Below are positions 1-8,677 of a DNA stretch of 43,488 nucleotides, one piece after another (the stretch's first letter is position 1; every line of letters begins with the position of its first letter). Origin of the DNA: Phycisphaerales bacterium (GTDB taxonomy: Bacteria; Planctomycetota; Phycisphaerae; Phycisphaerales; UBA1924); contig JAJDDE010000137.1 of assembly GCA_029260475.1 (NCBI GenBank), positions 1-43,488 on the forward strand, read 5' to 3'. A program made the position numbers and the translations under genes. The notes beneath the pieces are model-generated. The model was not told where the DNA came from. It searched no databases and was given only the letters and a program-made list of their open reading frames with translations.

Positions 1-1
1 C

Positions 2-385
2 CTCTGGTGGGACGAGATGCGGTTCCCGCACGTGTGGTTGGAGTTGGAACTGCTCGACGGCCAGTCAGCAAGCGTTGTCGCTCGCGGTGTGCTTGAACTG
101 CCCGGCTTACAGCCAGCGCCGTGGACACTCGAGGGGGTTGACCAATCGGCACACATCTTCGGTAACGAGGGGGTTGCCCACTGGACGTTGACGGGCTCTG
201 GTACTGACCAAGAGCGAGTCGTGCGTTGTCACCCCGAAATGGTCGACCACAATCTCTTCCTGACCATCAGCGGAGACTCCGGGTCGTGGGAGTTCTTCAC
301 GGATGCGGGCTTAGAGGCACAAGGTGTACTACGAGTCGTGGAGAAATCGTCCACTACGCCCCCGAACTTGCGCTCGTTGCGCTGA
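2..385 (+). CDS. hypothetical protein, 5'-truncated by window edge
   Basis: The reading frame is open from the first bases of the window (codons for LWWDE precede the first ATG at 17), so the gene probably begins upstream and only its last ~127 codons are present. The visible protein has no signal peptide or membrane segment and reads as a small mixed alpha/beta domain (for example 'MRFPHVWLELELLDGQ' and 'DNGLF'-like hydrophobic strands near the end). I do not recognise the family. It ends 150 bases before the end of the convergent lysS gene, with a hairpin between them. If the ATG at 17 is the real start the protein is 122 residues. Confidence 0.5.
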   Translation, partial: LWWDEMRFPHVWLELELLDGQSASVVARGVLELPGLQPAPWTLEGVDQSAHIFGNEGVAHWTLTGSGTDQERVVRCHPEMVDHNLFLTISGDSGSWEFFTDAGLEAQGVLRVVEKSSTTPPNLRSLR

Positions 386-497
386 GCTGGTGGGTGCGCT
401 GCTCAAGCGCAGCTTGGGCAGGATCTGTGCGCCTCTGGTCCTGCCCTACCTTCGGTCGAGCAGGGCACCCGAGGTCCATGTAGATCGGATGAACCGC

Positions 498-517
498 CCC
501 CGGGCTGCCGCCCGGGG
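498..517. terminator. GC-rich hairpin between convergent genes
   Basis: CCCCGGGC at 498-505 pairs perfectly with GCCCGGGG at 510-517 across a four-base loop, and GAAC (491-494) with GTTC (517-520) can extend the stem after a bulge. It sits between the end of the first gene and the end of lysS, so it could end transcription from both sides. There is no clear U-tract, so an intrinsic terminator is only inferred. Confidence 0.45.
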
Positions 518-534
518 TTCGATCGTGTGTGCGC

Positions 535-2202
535 TCAGTCGGCTTCGGGGCGCATCATCGGGAACAGGATCACGTCGCGGATCGACTTCGCGTTGAGCAG
601 GAGCATGCAGATGCGGTCGAGGCCCAGGCCGATGCCGCCTGCTGGGGGCATGCCGACCTTGAGGGCGTGGACGAAGTCGTCGTCGAAGTTGCGGAAGGTC
701 TCTTCGTCGGCGCCCTGGCCCGCGAGCTGCTCGCGGAACTTGGCGGCCTGCACGTCCGGGTCGTTGAGCTCGGTGTAGGCGGGGCCGATCTCCATGTTGC
801 CGATGAAGAGGTCCCATCGCTCGCAGTAGGCGGGGTCGTCGGCCTTGGGCTTGGTGAGCGGGCTGAGCGCGCTGGGGTAGTCGGTCACGAAGGTCGGACG
901 CTGCGGGTCGATGGTCGGCTCGGCGGCCTCCTCGAAGAGGTCGTTGATGATCAGGATCGGCGCGCGCTCGGCGCCCTCCTCGGTGTGCGTCCTCACTTTG
1001 TGCTTCGGCGCGGCCTTCATCGCGCTGTCGTGGTCATCGACGTCGAAGCCCAGGGCGTTCTTGAAGAGGTCGCGGAAGGTGATCTGCATGAAGTTGTCGG
1101 CGTAGTCGATGTTGAGGTCGCCGAAGGGCAGCACGAGGTCCCCAGCGTCGTGGTACTCGTCGCAGACGTAGGCGGCGCAGGCGCGGACGAGGCCCTCTGC
1201 GAGCTCCATCATCGTGTTGTAATCGCCGAAGGCCTCGTAGGCCTCCATGCTCGTGAACTCGGGGTTGTGGCGCGGCGAGAGGCCCTCGTTGCGGAAGTTG
1301 CGGCTGACCTCGTACACGCGCGGCATGCCGCCGACGAGGAGGCGCTTGAGGTAGAGCTCGGGGGCGATGCGCATGAAGAGGTCCATGTGCAGCGCGTTCA
1401 TGTGCGTGACGAAGGGCTTGGCGGCGGCACCGCCCGCCTGCGCCTGCAGCACGGGGGTGTCTACTTCGAGGTAGCCGCGGGCCTCCATGTGGGTGCGGAT
1501 GAGTGACATGAGGCGCGAGCGCATGCGCATGGTCCACATGGTGCGCGGGTTGGTGTGGAGGTCCACGTAGCGGCGCCGGTAGCGCTGGTCGATGTCCGTG
1601 AGGCCCGACCACTTCTCGGGCGGGGGGGTGATGGACTTGCTGGCGATCTCGACGGCGCTGGCCCAGATGGTGGTCTCGCCCTTGCGGGTTTTCATGAGAG
1701 GGCCTTCGACGATGACGGTGTCGCCCAGGTCGAACTGCTGGGCGATCTCGAAGCCGGGGGCCTCGACGTCCTTCTTGGAGATGGCGATCTGGAGGTCCGG
1801 GTCGAGCTTGCGCTTGACGGCGGTCGGGATCTCCGGGTCCTCGAAGAGGGAGGCGGGGCCCGTGGTGTGGTCGCGGAGCTGGAGCCAGATGAGCTTGCCG
1901 CCGTCGCGCTTGAGGACGATGCGCCCGGCGACCTTCACGCGTGGGCGCTGGTCGGCGTCTCTGTTGGGGTCTTCGCCGGCCTCTTTGGCGCGGGCGGTCT
2001 CGGCGTTCCAGGCGTCGTCGGCCTTCTTGGCGTACTTGTCGCGGGCGTCGTTGAGATAGATGAGGTCCGACGTGGCGGAGCCGTAGGGATCGACGCCGAG
2101 ATCGGCGATCGCGTCGCGCTTCTCGCGCCGTTGCTGCTCGAGGCGGTGGGCGTCGTGCTGGTCTTCGGCTGGGGGGGCCTGTGAAGGCGTGTCTTCGCTC
2201 AT
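535..2202 (-). CDS. lysS: lysyl-tRNA synthetase (class II)
   Basis: This cytosolic enzyme charges tRNA-Lys with lysine using ATP. The 555-residue protein has the LysS order: a basic N-terminal part, an OB-fold anticodon-binding domain ('RVKVAGRIVLKRDGGK', 'GDTVIVEGPLMKTRKGE'), then the class II catalytic core with 'RRRYVDLHTNPRT', the motif 2 region 'VYEVSRNFRNEGLSPRHNPE' and motif 3 'PPAGGIGLGLDRICMLL' near the C-terminus. The length is somewhat above the usual ~500 because of an N-terminal charged extension. I chose the ATG at 2202 because the longer frame to 2274 starts in a region without protein-like sequence and because TACCAT lies six bases before 2202, a pattern shared with other genes here. 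It is single-standing and convergent with the first gene. Confidence 0.97.
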   Translation of the reverse strand: MSEDTPSQAPPAEDQHDAHRLEQQRREKRDAIADLGVDPYGSATSDLIYLNDARDKYAKKADDAWNAETARAKEAGEDPNRDADQRPRVKVAGRIVLKRDGGKLIWLQLRDHTTGPASLFEDPEIPTAVKRKLDPDLQIAISKKDVEAPGFEIAQQFDLGDTVIVEGPLMKTRKGETTIWASAVEIASKSITPPPEKWSGLTDIDQRYRRRYVDLHTNPRTMWTMRMRSRLMSLIRTHMEARGYLEVDTPVLQAQAGGAAAKPFVTHMNALHMDLFMRIAPELYLKRLLVGGMPRVYEVSRNFRNEGLSPRHNPEFTSMEAYEAFGDYNTMMELAEGLVRACAAYVCDEYHDAGDLVLPFGDLNIDYADNFMQITFRDLFKNALGFDVDDHDSAMKAAPKHKVRTHTEEGAERAPILIINDLFEEAAEPTIDPQRPTFVTDYPSALSPLTKPKADDPAYCERWDLFIGNMEIGPAYTELNDPDVQAAKFREQLAGQGADEETFRNFDDDFVHALKVGMPPAGGIGLGLDRICMLLLNAKSIRDVILFPMMRPEAD

Positions 2203-2208
2203 GGGCCC

Positions 2209-2214
2209 ATGGTA
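2209..2214 (-). promoter_or_regulatory. -10-like hexamer for leaderless lysS
   Basis: TACCAT (minus strand) ends six bases before the lysS ATG, which would place the transcription start at or next to the start codon. No Shine-Dalgarno sequence is visible. Inferred from position and from the same arrangement in seven other genes. Confidence 0.45.
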
Positions 2215-2663
2215 GTGGGCGACACCCGCCGGCTCTCGCCCGATGGTCATGAGATCGCGTGAAGCCGAGCCCATACGTAAGTGGGGCGCATGGGCTCAGC
2301 ACAGGAGTGAGATGATCCGTTGACCCTGTGCGTGGCGGCTCCGCCGCCGGATCGTGAGAGAAGTGAGATTCATCTCGGAGCGCAGAGACCGCGCCCACTG
2401 CGTGAGAAAAGTGAGAAACCGTGGTGACGTGAGCCCCTCCGCCCTGGTGCACGGAGTGCTGCGCGTGACGCGAGAGGTCTCACGACGCGCACAGACGAAC
2501 CATGCCACCGTTTCCGATGAGGGCACGGCGGGCGCGGGCTCCGCGGAGGTTCTGGGGTCCGGTTGTGCGGGCTGTGCGGGATGCGCGAGCGGTCGCCCGG
2601 GTATGCGGACGGATCTGCCTCGCGATCCGGGACCGGGTGCAGTTGCGGGTCGCCTGCCGCGAA
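2215..2663. other. intergenic region without a convincing gene; short direct repeat
   Basis: About 450 bases between the divergently placed lysS start and the end of the next lipoprotein gene. Open frames exist on both strands but their translations are rich in Arg/Pro/Ala and look like GC-driven shadows. CGTGAGAGAAGTGAGA at 2353-2368 recurs as CGTGAGAAAAGTGAGA at 2401-2416 (15 of 16 identical, 48 bases apart), possibly a protein-binding site. No RNA gene was recognised. Confidence 0.4.
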
Positions 2664-3332
2664 TCAGCGGTTGGGGTACCCAATGAACGGATCCGACCAC
2701 TCAGGAACTTCCTCCAACTCGGCCGAGTCGTTGGAGTCGTCCACCGGCGCGGTGTCCATCTCGAGCTCGGGGGCGGGGTCGTCGCCCATGTCCTCTACGG
2801 GTGGCATGCTCTCGCCGGGCCGGGACTCTTCGATGATCATGGGATCGGCGGTCTGGGGCTCGAAGCGGAAGCCAACAGGCCAGGAGCGGACGCCTTCGAC
2901 GCGCCAGCCGCGGATGTCGGAACGGAGGCGGACGGTGAGGAGCTGGCGGGCGCCGGCGGCGGGGACGGGGCGTTCGACCTCGACGGTCGCGGTGTCACCC
3001 AGGATCCAAACGCGGGCGATGCGGAGCACCGGGCGGTCGCTCTTGAGCTGGCGTGTGACGTAGACGTCCTCCCCGAGGGCGACGGCGATGTCCGTCGCGG
3101 TCTCGTCGTTGACCTCCGCGGGGAGCATGATGTCGTAGGCGGTGACGCCAGACATGTGCCGGGTCGCGACGCGGTGGAGGGCCAGCCGCATCACCAGGGG
3201 CGATGGGAGCATGTTGAGGGTCTCGGTCGCAACATCGCCCTGGATCGCGGGATATCGGGCCTGCGGCGTGCAGGCGACGGTGCCCAGCAGCAGGGGGGTG
3301 AGGGCCAGGGCGAGGGTCTTGGTGCGGGGCAT
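2664..3332 (-). CDS. putative lipoprotein of unknown function
   Basis: The 222-residue protein starts with a lipoprotein signal: basic 'MPRTK', a hydrophobic stretch and the lipobox 'LGTVAC' with the acylated Cys near residue 21. The mature part has two regions: an N-terminal alpha/beta segment and a strand-rich middle ('VWILGDTATVEVERPVPAAG', 'TVRLRSDIRGWRVEGV') that reads like a small NTF2/cystatin-type fold, followed by an acidic Pro/Glu/Asp-rich tail. The start is supported by AGGAGA seven bases before the ATG. It faces away from ubiX. The envelope location is inferred from the lipobox; the role is unknown. Confidence 0.8.
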   Translation of the reverse strand: MPRTKTLALALTPLLLGTVACTPQARYPAIQGDVATETLNMLPSPLVMRLALHRVATRHMSGVTAYDIMLPAEVNDETATDIAVALGEDVYVTRQLKSDRPVLRIARVWILGDTATVEVERPVPAAGARQLLTVRLRSDIRGWRVEGVRSWPVGFRFEPQTADPMIIEESRPGESMPPVEDMGDDPAPELEMDTAPVDDSNDSAELEEVPEWSDPFIGYPNR

Positions 3333-3385
3333 AGGGCGTCTCCTGCGCTTCGGTGAGCGCGTGGGGCGGGGGTCACGACCGAGTC

Positions 3386-3391
3386 TACCCT
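3386..3391 (+). promoter_or_regulatory. -10-like hexamer for leaderless ubiX
   Basis: TACCCT ends six bases before the ATG at 3398; no ribosome binding site is visible between them, suggesting a leaderless transcript. Confidence 0.45.
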
Positions 3392-3397
3392 TGTTCG

Positions 3398-4078
3398 ATG
3401 ACCACCGACCGTACGTTTGCGCTGGACAACGCTGACGGGCCCAAGGCTCCGACGGGGCGGCGGTTCGTCGTCGCGATCACCGGCGCCTCCGGCGCCTGGT
3501 ACGCGCAGCGCCTGATCTCGGCGCTCGTTGGCAGCGGTCACGAGCTGCACCTGGCGGTCACGGACTACGGCAAGCGCCTGCTGCACGACGAGCTGGGCAT
3601 GACGGGCCTGGATGTCCACGCGCTGGCGGGGTTGCCCGAGGGTGCCGACCTGCGCGAGCACCGGGTCTTCGTCCACCCCTCCAAGGACGTGGGCGCGACG
3701 ATCGCCTCCGGATCGTTCCGTCACGACGGGATGATCGTGATGCCCTGCTCGAGCAACACGCTGGGGGCCGCGGCGTCGGGCGTGGGGGACAAGCTGGTGT
3801 ACCGCGCGATGGCGGTGGCGCTGAAGGAGCGTTTGCCGCTGATCCTGTGCCATCGCGAGAGCCCGCTGAGCCTGATCGACATCGAGAACATGCGCCGGCT
3901 GACGATGGCGGGCGCGATCATCGCGCCGACGAACCCCGCGTTCTATCTCGGGCCCACGAGCCTGACGGACGTGGTGGACTTCGTGGTGTCGCGCGTGCTG
4001 GACCTCGTGCACGTGAAGCACGGCTTGTCCATGCGATGGGAAGACCACCCGCTTGCGAGCGGGAAGGCCTCCGACTGA
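3398..4078 (+). CDS. ubiX: flavin prenyltransferase UbiX
   Basis: UbiX joins a dimethylallyl group to FMN to make prenylated FMN, the cofactor of UbiD-type decarboxylases, for example in ubiquinone or menaquinone-related pathways. The 226-residue protein has the flavoprotein Rossmann-like start 'VVAITGASGAWYAQRL' (about 24-39), the 'MIVMPCSSNTLGAAASGVGD' segment and the C-terminal 'HRESPLSLIDIENMRRL' and 'PTNPAFYLGP' motifs characteristic of UbiX. It has ~20 extra N-terminal residues compared with typical UbiX. Upstream in-frame codons to 3353 exist, but the ATG at 3398 fits the family length and the -10-like element. No ubiD gene is in the window. Confidence 0.95.
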   Translation: MTTDRTFALDNADGPKAPTGRRFVVAITGASGAWYAQRLISALVGSGHELHLAVTDYGKRLLHDELGMTGLDVHALAGLPEGADLREHRVFVHPSKDVGATIASGSFRHDGMIVMPCSSNTLGAAASGVGDKLVYRAMAVALKERLPLILCHRESPLSLIDIENMRRLTMAGAIIAPTNPAFYLGPTSLTDVVDFVVSRVLDLVHVKHGLSMRWEDHPLASGKASD

Positions 4079-4108
4079 GCGTGCGTACACTCCGGCAGGA
4101 GGTACGCG

Positions 4109-5155
4109 ATGTTCAAGACGTTGATATGCACCGGTGCGATGCTCGTGTGCGGCTGCGCGTTCGCCGCTGATAACGAGGTCGCGATCGAGACCGATACCCC
4201 CGGGGTCACGCTCGCGGGGACCGTGTCGATGCCCGAGGGCGAGGGGCCCTTCCCGGGCGTGGTGCTCATCTCCGGATCGGGGCCGCAAGACCGGGACTCG
4301 GCGATCTTCGGCAAGACGCCTTTCAAGTCACTCGCCGAGGTCTTCGTGGAACGCGGGTACGCGGTGCTGCGGTACGACGATCGGGGCGTGGGCGAATCCA
4401 CGGGCGAATTCGCTGGCGCGACGATCGATGACTTCGTGACCGACGGGGGCGCGGCGGTGAAGGCGCTGAGCACGACGGAGGGCGTGGACTGGAAGCGCGT
4501 GTTCGTGCTGGGTCACTCCGAGGGCGCGGGGGTGGCCGCGGAGCTCGCGGCGAGCGGGAACGTGCGCGCGGGCGTGGTCTTTCTGGGCGGCACCGCGGCG
4601 CCCGGGCACGAGGTGCTGACGGACCAGAGCGTGCGCCTCATGCGGGCCGCGGGTATTGCAGAAGAGCAGCTCGAGCGGGTGCGCGTGGCGCACCAAGCGC
4701 TGATGCGCGCGCTGCTGGATGGTGCTGATGATGAGACGGTGCTCGAGCTCACGACCGAGCTCGTCATGACACAGACGGGCGGGGCGATGCCGTCGAACTT
4801 CGCGGAGCTGCAGGCGCAGCAGTCGATGCCCCAGTTTCAGAGCGCGTGGTTCAAGCGGTTTCTCGAGCACGACCCGACGGGCGCGATCGGGCGCATGCCG
4901 GTGCCGGGGCTCGCGCTGTACGGCAGCCTCGACCAGCAGGTGTCCGACGAGCTCAACGCGCCGCGCATGGCCGACGCGCTGGCGGGCGGGCGACGCCCCG
5001 AGTCGCGGGTGATCGTGATGCCCGGGAAGAACCATCTGTTCCAGACCGCGCGCACGGGCGGCGTAGACGAGTACGCGCTGCTGGATGATCTGGATCCGAA
5101 GGTCGCGCACGAGATCGCGGACTGGATGGACGGCGTGCTGGCGGGTCGTGATTGA
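4109..5155 (+). CDS. exported alpha/beta hydrolase
   Basis: A 348-residue serine hydrolase with an N-terminal signal peptide ('MFKTLICTGAMLVCGCAFAA'; the Cys residues would also allow lipidation). The fold is shown by the oxyanion-side 'GVVLISGSGPQDRDS', the strand 'VLRYDDRGVGES', the nucleophile elbow 'GHSEGA' (Ser near 133), and late acid and base candidates in 'LYGSLDQQV' and 'GKNHLF'. This pattern is close to the dienelactone-hydrolase/peptidase S9-like esterases often annotated only as alpha/beta hydrolase; the substrate cannot be told. AGGAGG lies eight bases before the ATG, and the gene follows ubiX by 30 bases, so read-through from ubiX is possible. Confidence 0.9.
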   Translation: MFKTLICTGAMLVCGCAFAADNEVAIETDTPGVTLAGTVSMPEGEGPFPGVVLISGSGPQDRDSAIFGKTPFKSLAEVFVERGYAVLRYDDRGVGESTGEFAGATIDDFVTDGGAAVKALSTTEGVDWKRVFVLGHSEGAGVAAELAASGNVRAGVVFLGGTAAPGHEVLTDQSVRLMRAAGIAEEQLERVRVAHQALMRALLDGADDETVLELTTELVMTQTGGAMPSNFAELQAQQSMPQFQSAWFKRFLEHDPTGAIGRMPVPGLALYGSLDQQVSDELNAPRMADALAGGRRPESRVIVMPGKNHLFQTARTGGVDEYALLDDLDPKVAHEIADWMDGVLAGRD

Positions 5156-5272
5156 TAACGATGGGACGTGACGCTGTTTCGTTGCAAAGGTGCGCGCAAA
5201 CGCGTTGACGCCTGCGCGCCGGCGGGTGATGCTTCGTGCGGTGGCTGAACACAACCGGCGGTGGAGCGACGC

Positions 5273-5605
5273 ATGACGAACGACAAGAGCGCTGTGGCCT
5301 TGGGCCTTTGGGTACGCGAGCGCGCCTCGCGCGCTGAGCTGAGCGAGGCGACGCGCGCCTGGCTCGCGACGAACCCGGGCGGCGGCGAACGGCCCCCCGC
5401 GGCGGTGCTGGGCGATCTGGTGATCGCGCTCGCGTCACCCGACGCGGTGCGCACGATCGACTCGGGGGGTCTCGATGAGATGGCGGAGGGCGTCGATGAC
5501 GCGATGCTGCGCGCGCTGGGGCGCGTCTCGGACGGGATCAGCGGGCGTTTCTTCGGGTCGGACCGGATCGACAGAGACGTGCTCGACAGTGACCGGGGGG
5601 ACTGA
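5273..5605 (+). CDS. small hypothetical protein
   Basis: A 110-residue soluble, Ala/Arg/Asp-rich protein, predicted mostly helical ('VRERASRAELSEATRAWL', 'AVLGDLVIALASPDAVRTI'), ending in an acidic tail. I do not recognise it. GGAG at 5262-5265 is seven bases before the ATG at 5273; a GTG at 5261 in the same frame is less likely because it would overlap this site. The stop lies five bases from that of the convergent lipoprotein gene. It is a lone gene 117 bases behind the hydrolase. Confidence 0.65.
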   Translation: MTNDKSAVALGLWVRERASRAELSEATRAWLATNPGGGERPPAAVLGDLVIALASPDAVRTIDSGGLDEMAEGVDDAMLRALGRVSDGISGRFFGSDRIDRDVLDSDRGD

Positions 5606-5610
5606 TCCGA

Positions 5611-6015
5611 TCAGGGGCGGATGTCGTAGGGCACGCGCACGGGCTCGGTCAGGATCTGGGCGGCCTGGTAGACACCCGATGACTCGGCGGCTTTCGTGTC
5701 CGCGGCGACGGCGCCGGTGACGTTGATGAGCTTGAGGCCCACGGTGTCCTTCTTGGGGTCCACGATGATTTGGGCGCGTTCGGCGAAGTAGTACTTGCCG
5801 TAGCCGTCGTCGAGGCGGACCGCGAGGAGCACGCCCTCTTCTTCGTCGAAGGCGTCGGCGTTGATCGTCCACGCGATGCCGACATCGGCGCCGCGGACGA
5901 TGGAGTTGGCGTAGCGGACCTTGGTCTCCCAGACGCTGAGCTGCTCACGCCTCTCGCAGCCGCTGAGGGCCGTGAGGGCACAGAGCCCGATGAGGATGGT
6001 CGCGTGCTTGATCAT
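5611..6015 (-). CDS. putative lipoprotein of unknown function
   Basis: A 134-residue protein with a lipoprotein signal: 'MIKHATILIGLCALTALSGC', lipobox LSGC with the acylated Cys at residue 20. The mature domain is strand-rich ('VLLAVRLDDGYGKYYFAER', 'DTVGLKLINVTGAVAADT'), consistent with a small beta-sandwich exposed in the periplasm, but no family is recognised. The open frame continues upstream past 6015 into nadE antisense, yet the signal peptide fixes this start. It is transcribed divergently from nadE with only 73 bases between start codons. Confidence 0.78.
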   Translation of the reverse strand: MIKHATILIGLCALTALSGCERREQLSVWETKVRYANSIVRGADVGIAWTINADAFDEEEGVLLAVRLDDGYGKYYFAERAQIIVDPKKDTVGLKLINVTGAVAADTKAAESSGVYQAAQILTEPVRVPYDIRP

Positions 6016-6074
6016 GGTGTAGATATCGGCCCTTGGGCCCTCTGACTGAAGCGGTTGTCCCCGGGGGCGTGCCC

Positions 6075-6080
6075 TACGAT
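6075..6080 (+). promoter_or_regulatory. -10-like hexamer for leaderless nadE
   Basis: TACGAT ends eight bases before the ATG at 6089 and no Shine-Dalgarno sequence is present. Confidence 0.42.
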
Positions 6081-6088
6081 CGCCCCCT

Positions 6089-7774
6089 ATGCGACTGGCG
6101 CTACTGCAATGCAACACGACGGTGGGGGCCCTGGGGGCCAACGCGGCGCTCCTGCTCGAACGGGGGGGGGCGGCGGTCGCGGAGGGTGCCCGCTTGGTGG
6201 TGGGGCCCGAGTTGGCGTTGTCGGGGTACCCGCCCAGAGACCTGCTGGTGCAGGAGGGGTTCCTCGAAGCGTGCCGGGACGCGTGTGAACGGTTGGCGGC
6301 GTCGTGGACGAGCGAGGTGCCCTTGCTCGTCGGCACGCCCTGGCCCGCGCCGTCGGGTCGGGTGTGGAACGCGCTGGTGGTGTGCCGGGCCGGCGTTGTG
6401 GAAACGGTGTACGCCAAGAGGCTGCTCCCGACGTACGACGTGTTCGATGAGGAGCGGTACTTCGAGGCGGGCGTGGTGCCGACGGTGATCGATGTGGACG
6501 GCGTCGGTGTGGGGCTCGCGATCTGCGAGGACCTGTGGCGGGGTGACGACATCGTGGACGCCTCGGATGGCGGAGGGCGGTACGCGGGGCGGCCCGAGCC
6601 GATCGCGGAGCTGGTGCGCGCGGGCGCACAGATCGTGGCGTGCGCGAGCGCGAGCCCGTTCACGCACGACAAGCTGCGTGCCCAACGCGCCATCGTCGCG
6701 AAGAACGCGAAGGCGCACGGCGTGATCGTCGCGAGCGCGAACCTCGTGGGCGCGAGCGACGACCTGGTCTTTCCCGGCGGCAGCGAGGTGTGCAACACGG
6801 AGGGTGAACCCATCGCGTGCGCGCCGCTCTTCGCAGAAGACACCCTGCACGTCGAGACGGAGGGTGCGCCACGGGCGGCGGACCCGCTGGCGGGCACGCC
6901 TCGCGAGGAGCTGATCTATCGCGCCCTCGTGCTGGGCGTGCGGGACTACTTCGGCAAGACCGGCGTGCGGCGCTGCGTGCTGGGGGTGAGCGGGGGGATC
7001 GACTCGGCGGTGGTCTGCGCCATCGCGGCGCGTGCGCTCGGCGCCTCGAACGTGATCGGGCTCGCGATGCCCAGCCGCCACTCGTCGGGCCACTCGGTGG
7101 AGGATGCCCGCGAACTGTGCGCGCGCCTGGGCGTGGCGTATCGGCTGGTGCCGATCGGATCCATGCACGGCGCGGTGGAAGCGGACGTCGCGGGACTGTT
7201 CACGTCGCTGGACCTGCCCGCTGCGAGCGGCGTCGCGGAGGAGAACGTGCAGAGCCGCCTGCGCGGGCTCGTGGTGATGGCGGTCGCGAACAAGGCCGGG
7301 GCTATCGCGCTGGCGACGGGGAACAAGAGCGAGCTGTCGGTCGGGTACTGCACGCTCTACGGCGACATGAACGGCGGGCTCGCGGTGATCTCCGACGTGC
7401 TGAAGCAGGACGTGTACGCCCTGTCGCGGTGGATCAACGACCATCACGAGGAGGCGGGCTTCGACGGGCCTCCCATCCCGGAGAACACGATCACCAAACC
7501 TCCCAGCGCGGAGTTGGCTCCTGGACAGCTCGATTCGGATTCGTTGCCGCCCTATGAGGTGCTCGACGAGATCCTGCACCGGTACGTGGAGCAGCGCCAG
7601 CACCCGGACCGGATCCTGGAGGAGACGGGGTTCGACGAGGCGGTGGTCCGGCGGATCACGCGCCTGACGGACCTCAACGAGCACAAGCGGCATCAGATGC
7701 CGCTGGGGCTGAAGGTGTCGTCGATCGCGTTTGGGCGGGGGAGGCGCAGGCCGTTGGTGCAGGGTTCGTGGTGA
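6089..7774 (+). CDS. nadE: glutamine-dependent NAD+ synthetase
   Basis: This two-domain cytosolic enzyme makes NAD+ from deamido-NAD+, ATP and glutamine. The N-terminal nitrilase-type glutaminase (about 1-260) shows its catalytic triad: Glu41 in 'GPELALSGYPPRDL', Lys110 in 'YAKRLLPTYDVFDE' and Cys146 in 'ICEDLW'. The C-terminal ATP-pyrophosphatase domain has the P-loop 'SGGIDSA' at 301-307 and the 'ATGNKSELSVGYCTLYGD' segment. The 561-residue length is normal for bacterial glutamine-dependent NadE. The ATG at 6089 starts right at the first strand 'MRLALLQCNTTVG'. It is single-standing, with a lipoprotein gene divergent on its left. Confidence 0.97.
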   Translation: MRLALLQCNTTVGALGANAALLLERGGAAVAEGARLVVGPELALSGYPPRDLLVQEGFLEACRDACERLAASWTSEVPLLVGTPWPAPSGRVWNALVVCRAGVVETVYAKRLLPTYDVFDEERYFEAGVVPTVIDVDGVGVGLAICEDLWRGDDIVDASDGGGRYAGRPEPIAELVRAGAQIVACASASPFTHDKLRAQRAIVAKNAKAHGVIVASANLVGASDDLVFPGGSEVCNTEGEPIACAPLFAEDTLHVETEGAPRAADPLAGTPREELIYRALVLGVRDYFGKTGVRRCVLGVSGGIDSAVVCAIAARALGASNVIGLAMPSRHSSGHSVEDARELCARLGVAYRLVPIGSMHGAVEADVAGLFTSLDLPAASGVAEENVQSRLRGLVVMAVANKAGAIALATGNKSELSVGYCTLYGDMNGGLAVISDVLKQDVYALSRWINDHHEEAGFDGPPIPENTITKPPSAELAPGQLDSDSLPPYEVLDEILHRYVEQRQHPDRILEETGFDEAVVRRITRLTDLNEHKRHQMPLGLKVSSIAFGRGRRRPLVQGSW

Positions 7775-7827
7775 CCGACTGAACCCGGTGGTGGGCGTTG
7801 GCGCTGCATCCACGAAGGAGGTGGCCC

Positions 7828-8676
7828 ATGCTCGGGACGCTGTTGACGGTGGGGATGCTGGCGGGGTGCCCGCTGTGCGAGGCGAAGCCCGTGGTGCCGG
7901 AGGTGCCCGCGCCGGTCGTGCTCATCGGCGCGACGGAGGCGGGGGAGGTGGTCACGCTGGAGGTGTTCGAGGACGGGTCGGTGGTGACGGGGGACCCGAC
8001 GCCGATCGTGTGGCCCGAGGGGTGGGAGGGGCGGCACATCTCGAACCTCTCGACGGTCCGACAGGAGCTCTTTGGTTCGCGGGTGGAGTGGATCGTCGGC
8101 TACGACCACCATTCGGAGTCGATCATGGTGTTCGAGGAGGGTGTGCCACAGGTGAGTTCGGCGCGCTCGATCGAGGCGGAGGGCACAAACACGCATCGGG
8201 GCTTCGCGGTCTCGGCATTGCTCACGATGTATGTGCTCGACACGGATTTCGACTCGGTCGACGTGATCGGCCAAGACGGGAAGACCGTGCCGATCGTCAG
8301 GCTTGAGGGGCTGAGCGTGATCGAGGCCATCGAGTTCGGCCCGGACGGCGCGCTCTACGCGCTGGGCGACAGCGATGGTCATCACTCTCGCGGGCTGTAC
8401 ACGATCAGTCTGCACACCGGCGAGGCATCGCTGGTCGCTCGGTTGCCGGTCACGGACCTCGACGCGCTGACGATGGCCTCCGACGGTTGTCTCTACTCAA
8501 CTGATGCAAACGGCAAAGAATCACATCTCTACCGCATCGATCCTGTGACAGGAGTGTGCAGGGACCTGGGCGGTGTCGGGGTGGTGGGGATCACGGCGTT
8601 GACCGAGCGGCCCCGCGAAACGGAAGTCGTTGCAAGGCCACGACTGCCTGGCACGGTTGTGAAGCCGAGCCGCTGA
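7828..8676 (+). CDS. putative lipoprotein, beta-propeller-like, unknown function
   Basis: A 282-residue protein. AAGGAGG at 7815-7821, six bases before the ATG at 7828, fixes the start. The N-terminus 'MLGTLLTVGMLAGC' is a short lipoprotein signal with lipobox LAGC. The mature part contains repeated strand pairs with Asp/Gly turns ('EAIEFGPDGALYALGDSDGH', 'LTMASDGCLYSTDANGKE', 'LYRIDPVTG'), the look of WD/NHL-type beta-propeller blades, so it may be a propeller exposed at the cell surface. No enzyme motif is visible. It ends one base short of the convergent GspC-like gene's stop. Confidence 0.72.
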   Translation: MLGTLLTVGMLAGCPLCEAKPVVPEVPAPVVLIGATEAGEVVTLEVFEDGSVVTGDPTPIVWPEGWEGRHISNLSTVRQELFGSRVEWIVGYDHHSESIMVFEEGVPQVSSARSIEAEGTNTHRGFAVSALLTMYVLDTDFDSVDVIGQDGKTVPIVRLEGLSVIEAIEFGPDGALYALGDSDGHHSRGLYTISLHTGEASLVARLPVTDLDALTMASDGCLYSTDANGKESHLYRIDPVTGVCRDLGGVGVVGITALTERPRETEVVARPRLPGTVVKPSR

Positions 8677-8677
8677 T

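Noticed and set aside
529-1506. Plus-strand open frame opposite lysS
   Set aside because: Antisense to a certain aminoacyl-tRNA synthetase; Val/Glu/Gly-rich shadow.
2354-2686. Possible 110-residue gene in the lysS upstream gap
   Set aside because: Composition is low-complexity Gly/Ala/Arg, no ribosome binding site, and it runs into the lipoprotein gene on the other strand.
4328-5254. Minus-strand open frame opposite the alpha/beta hydrolase
   Set aside because: Arg/His-rich shadow of a gene with a clear signal peptide and catalytic motif.
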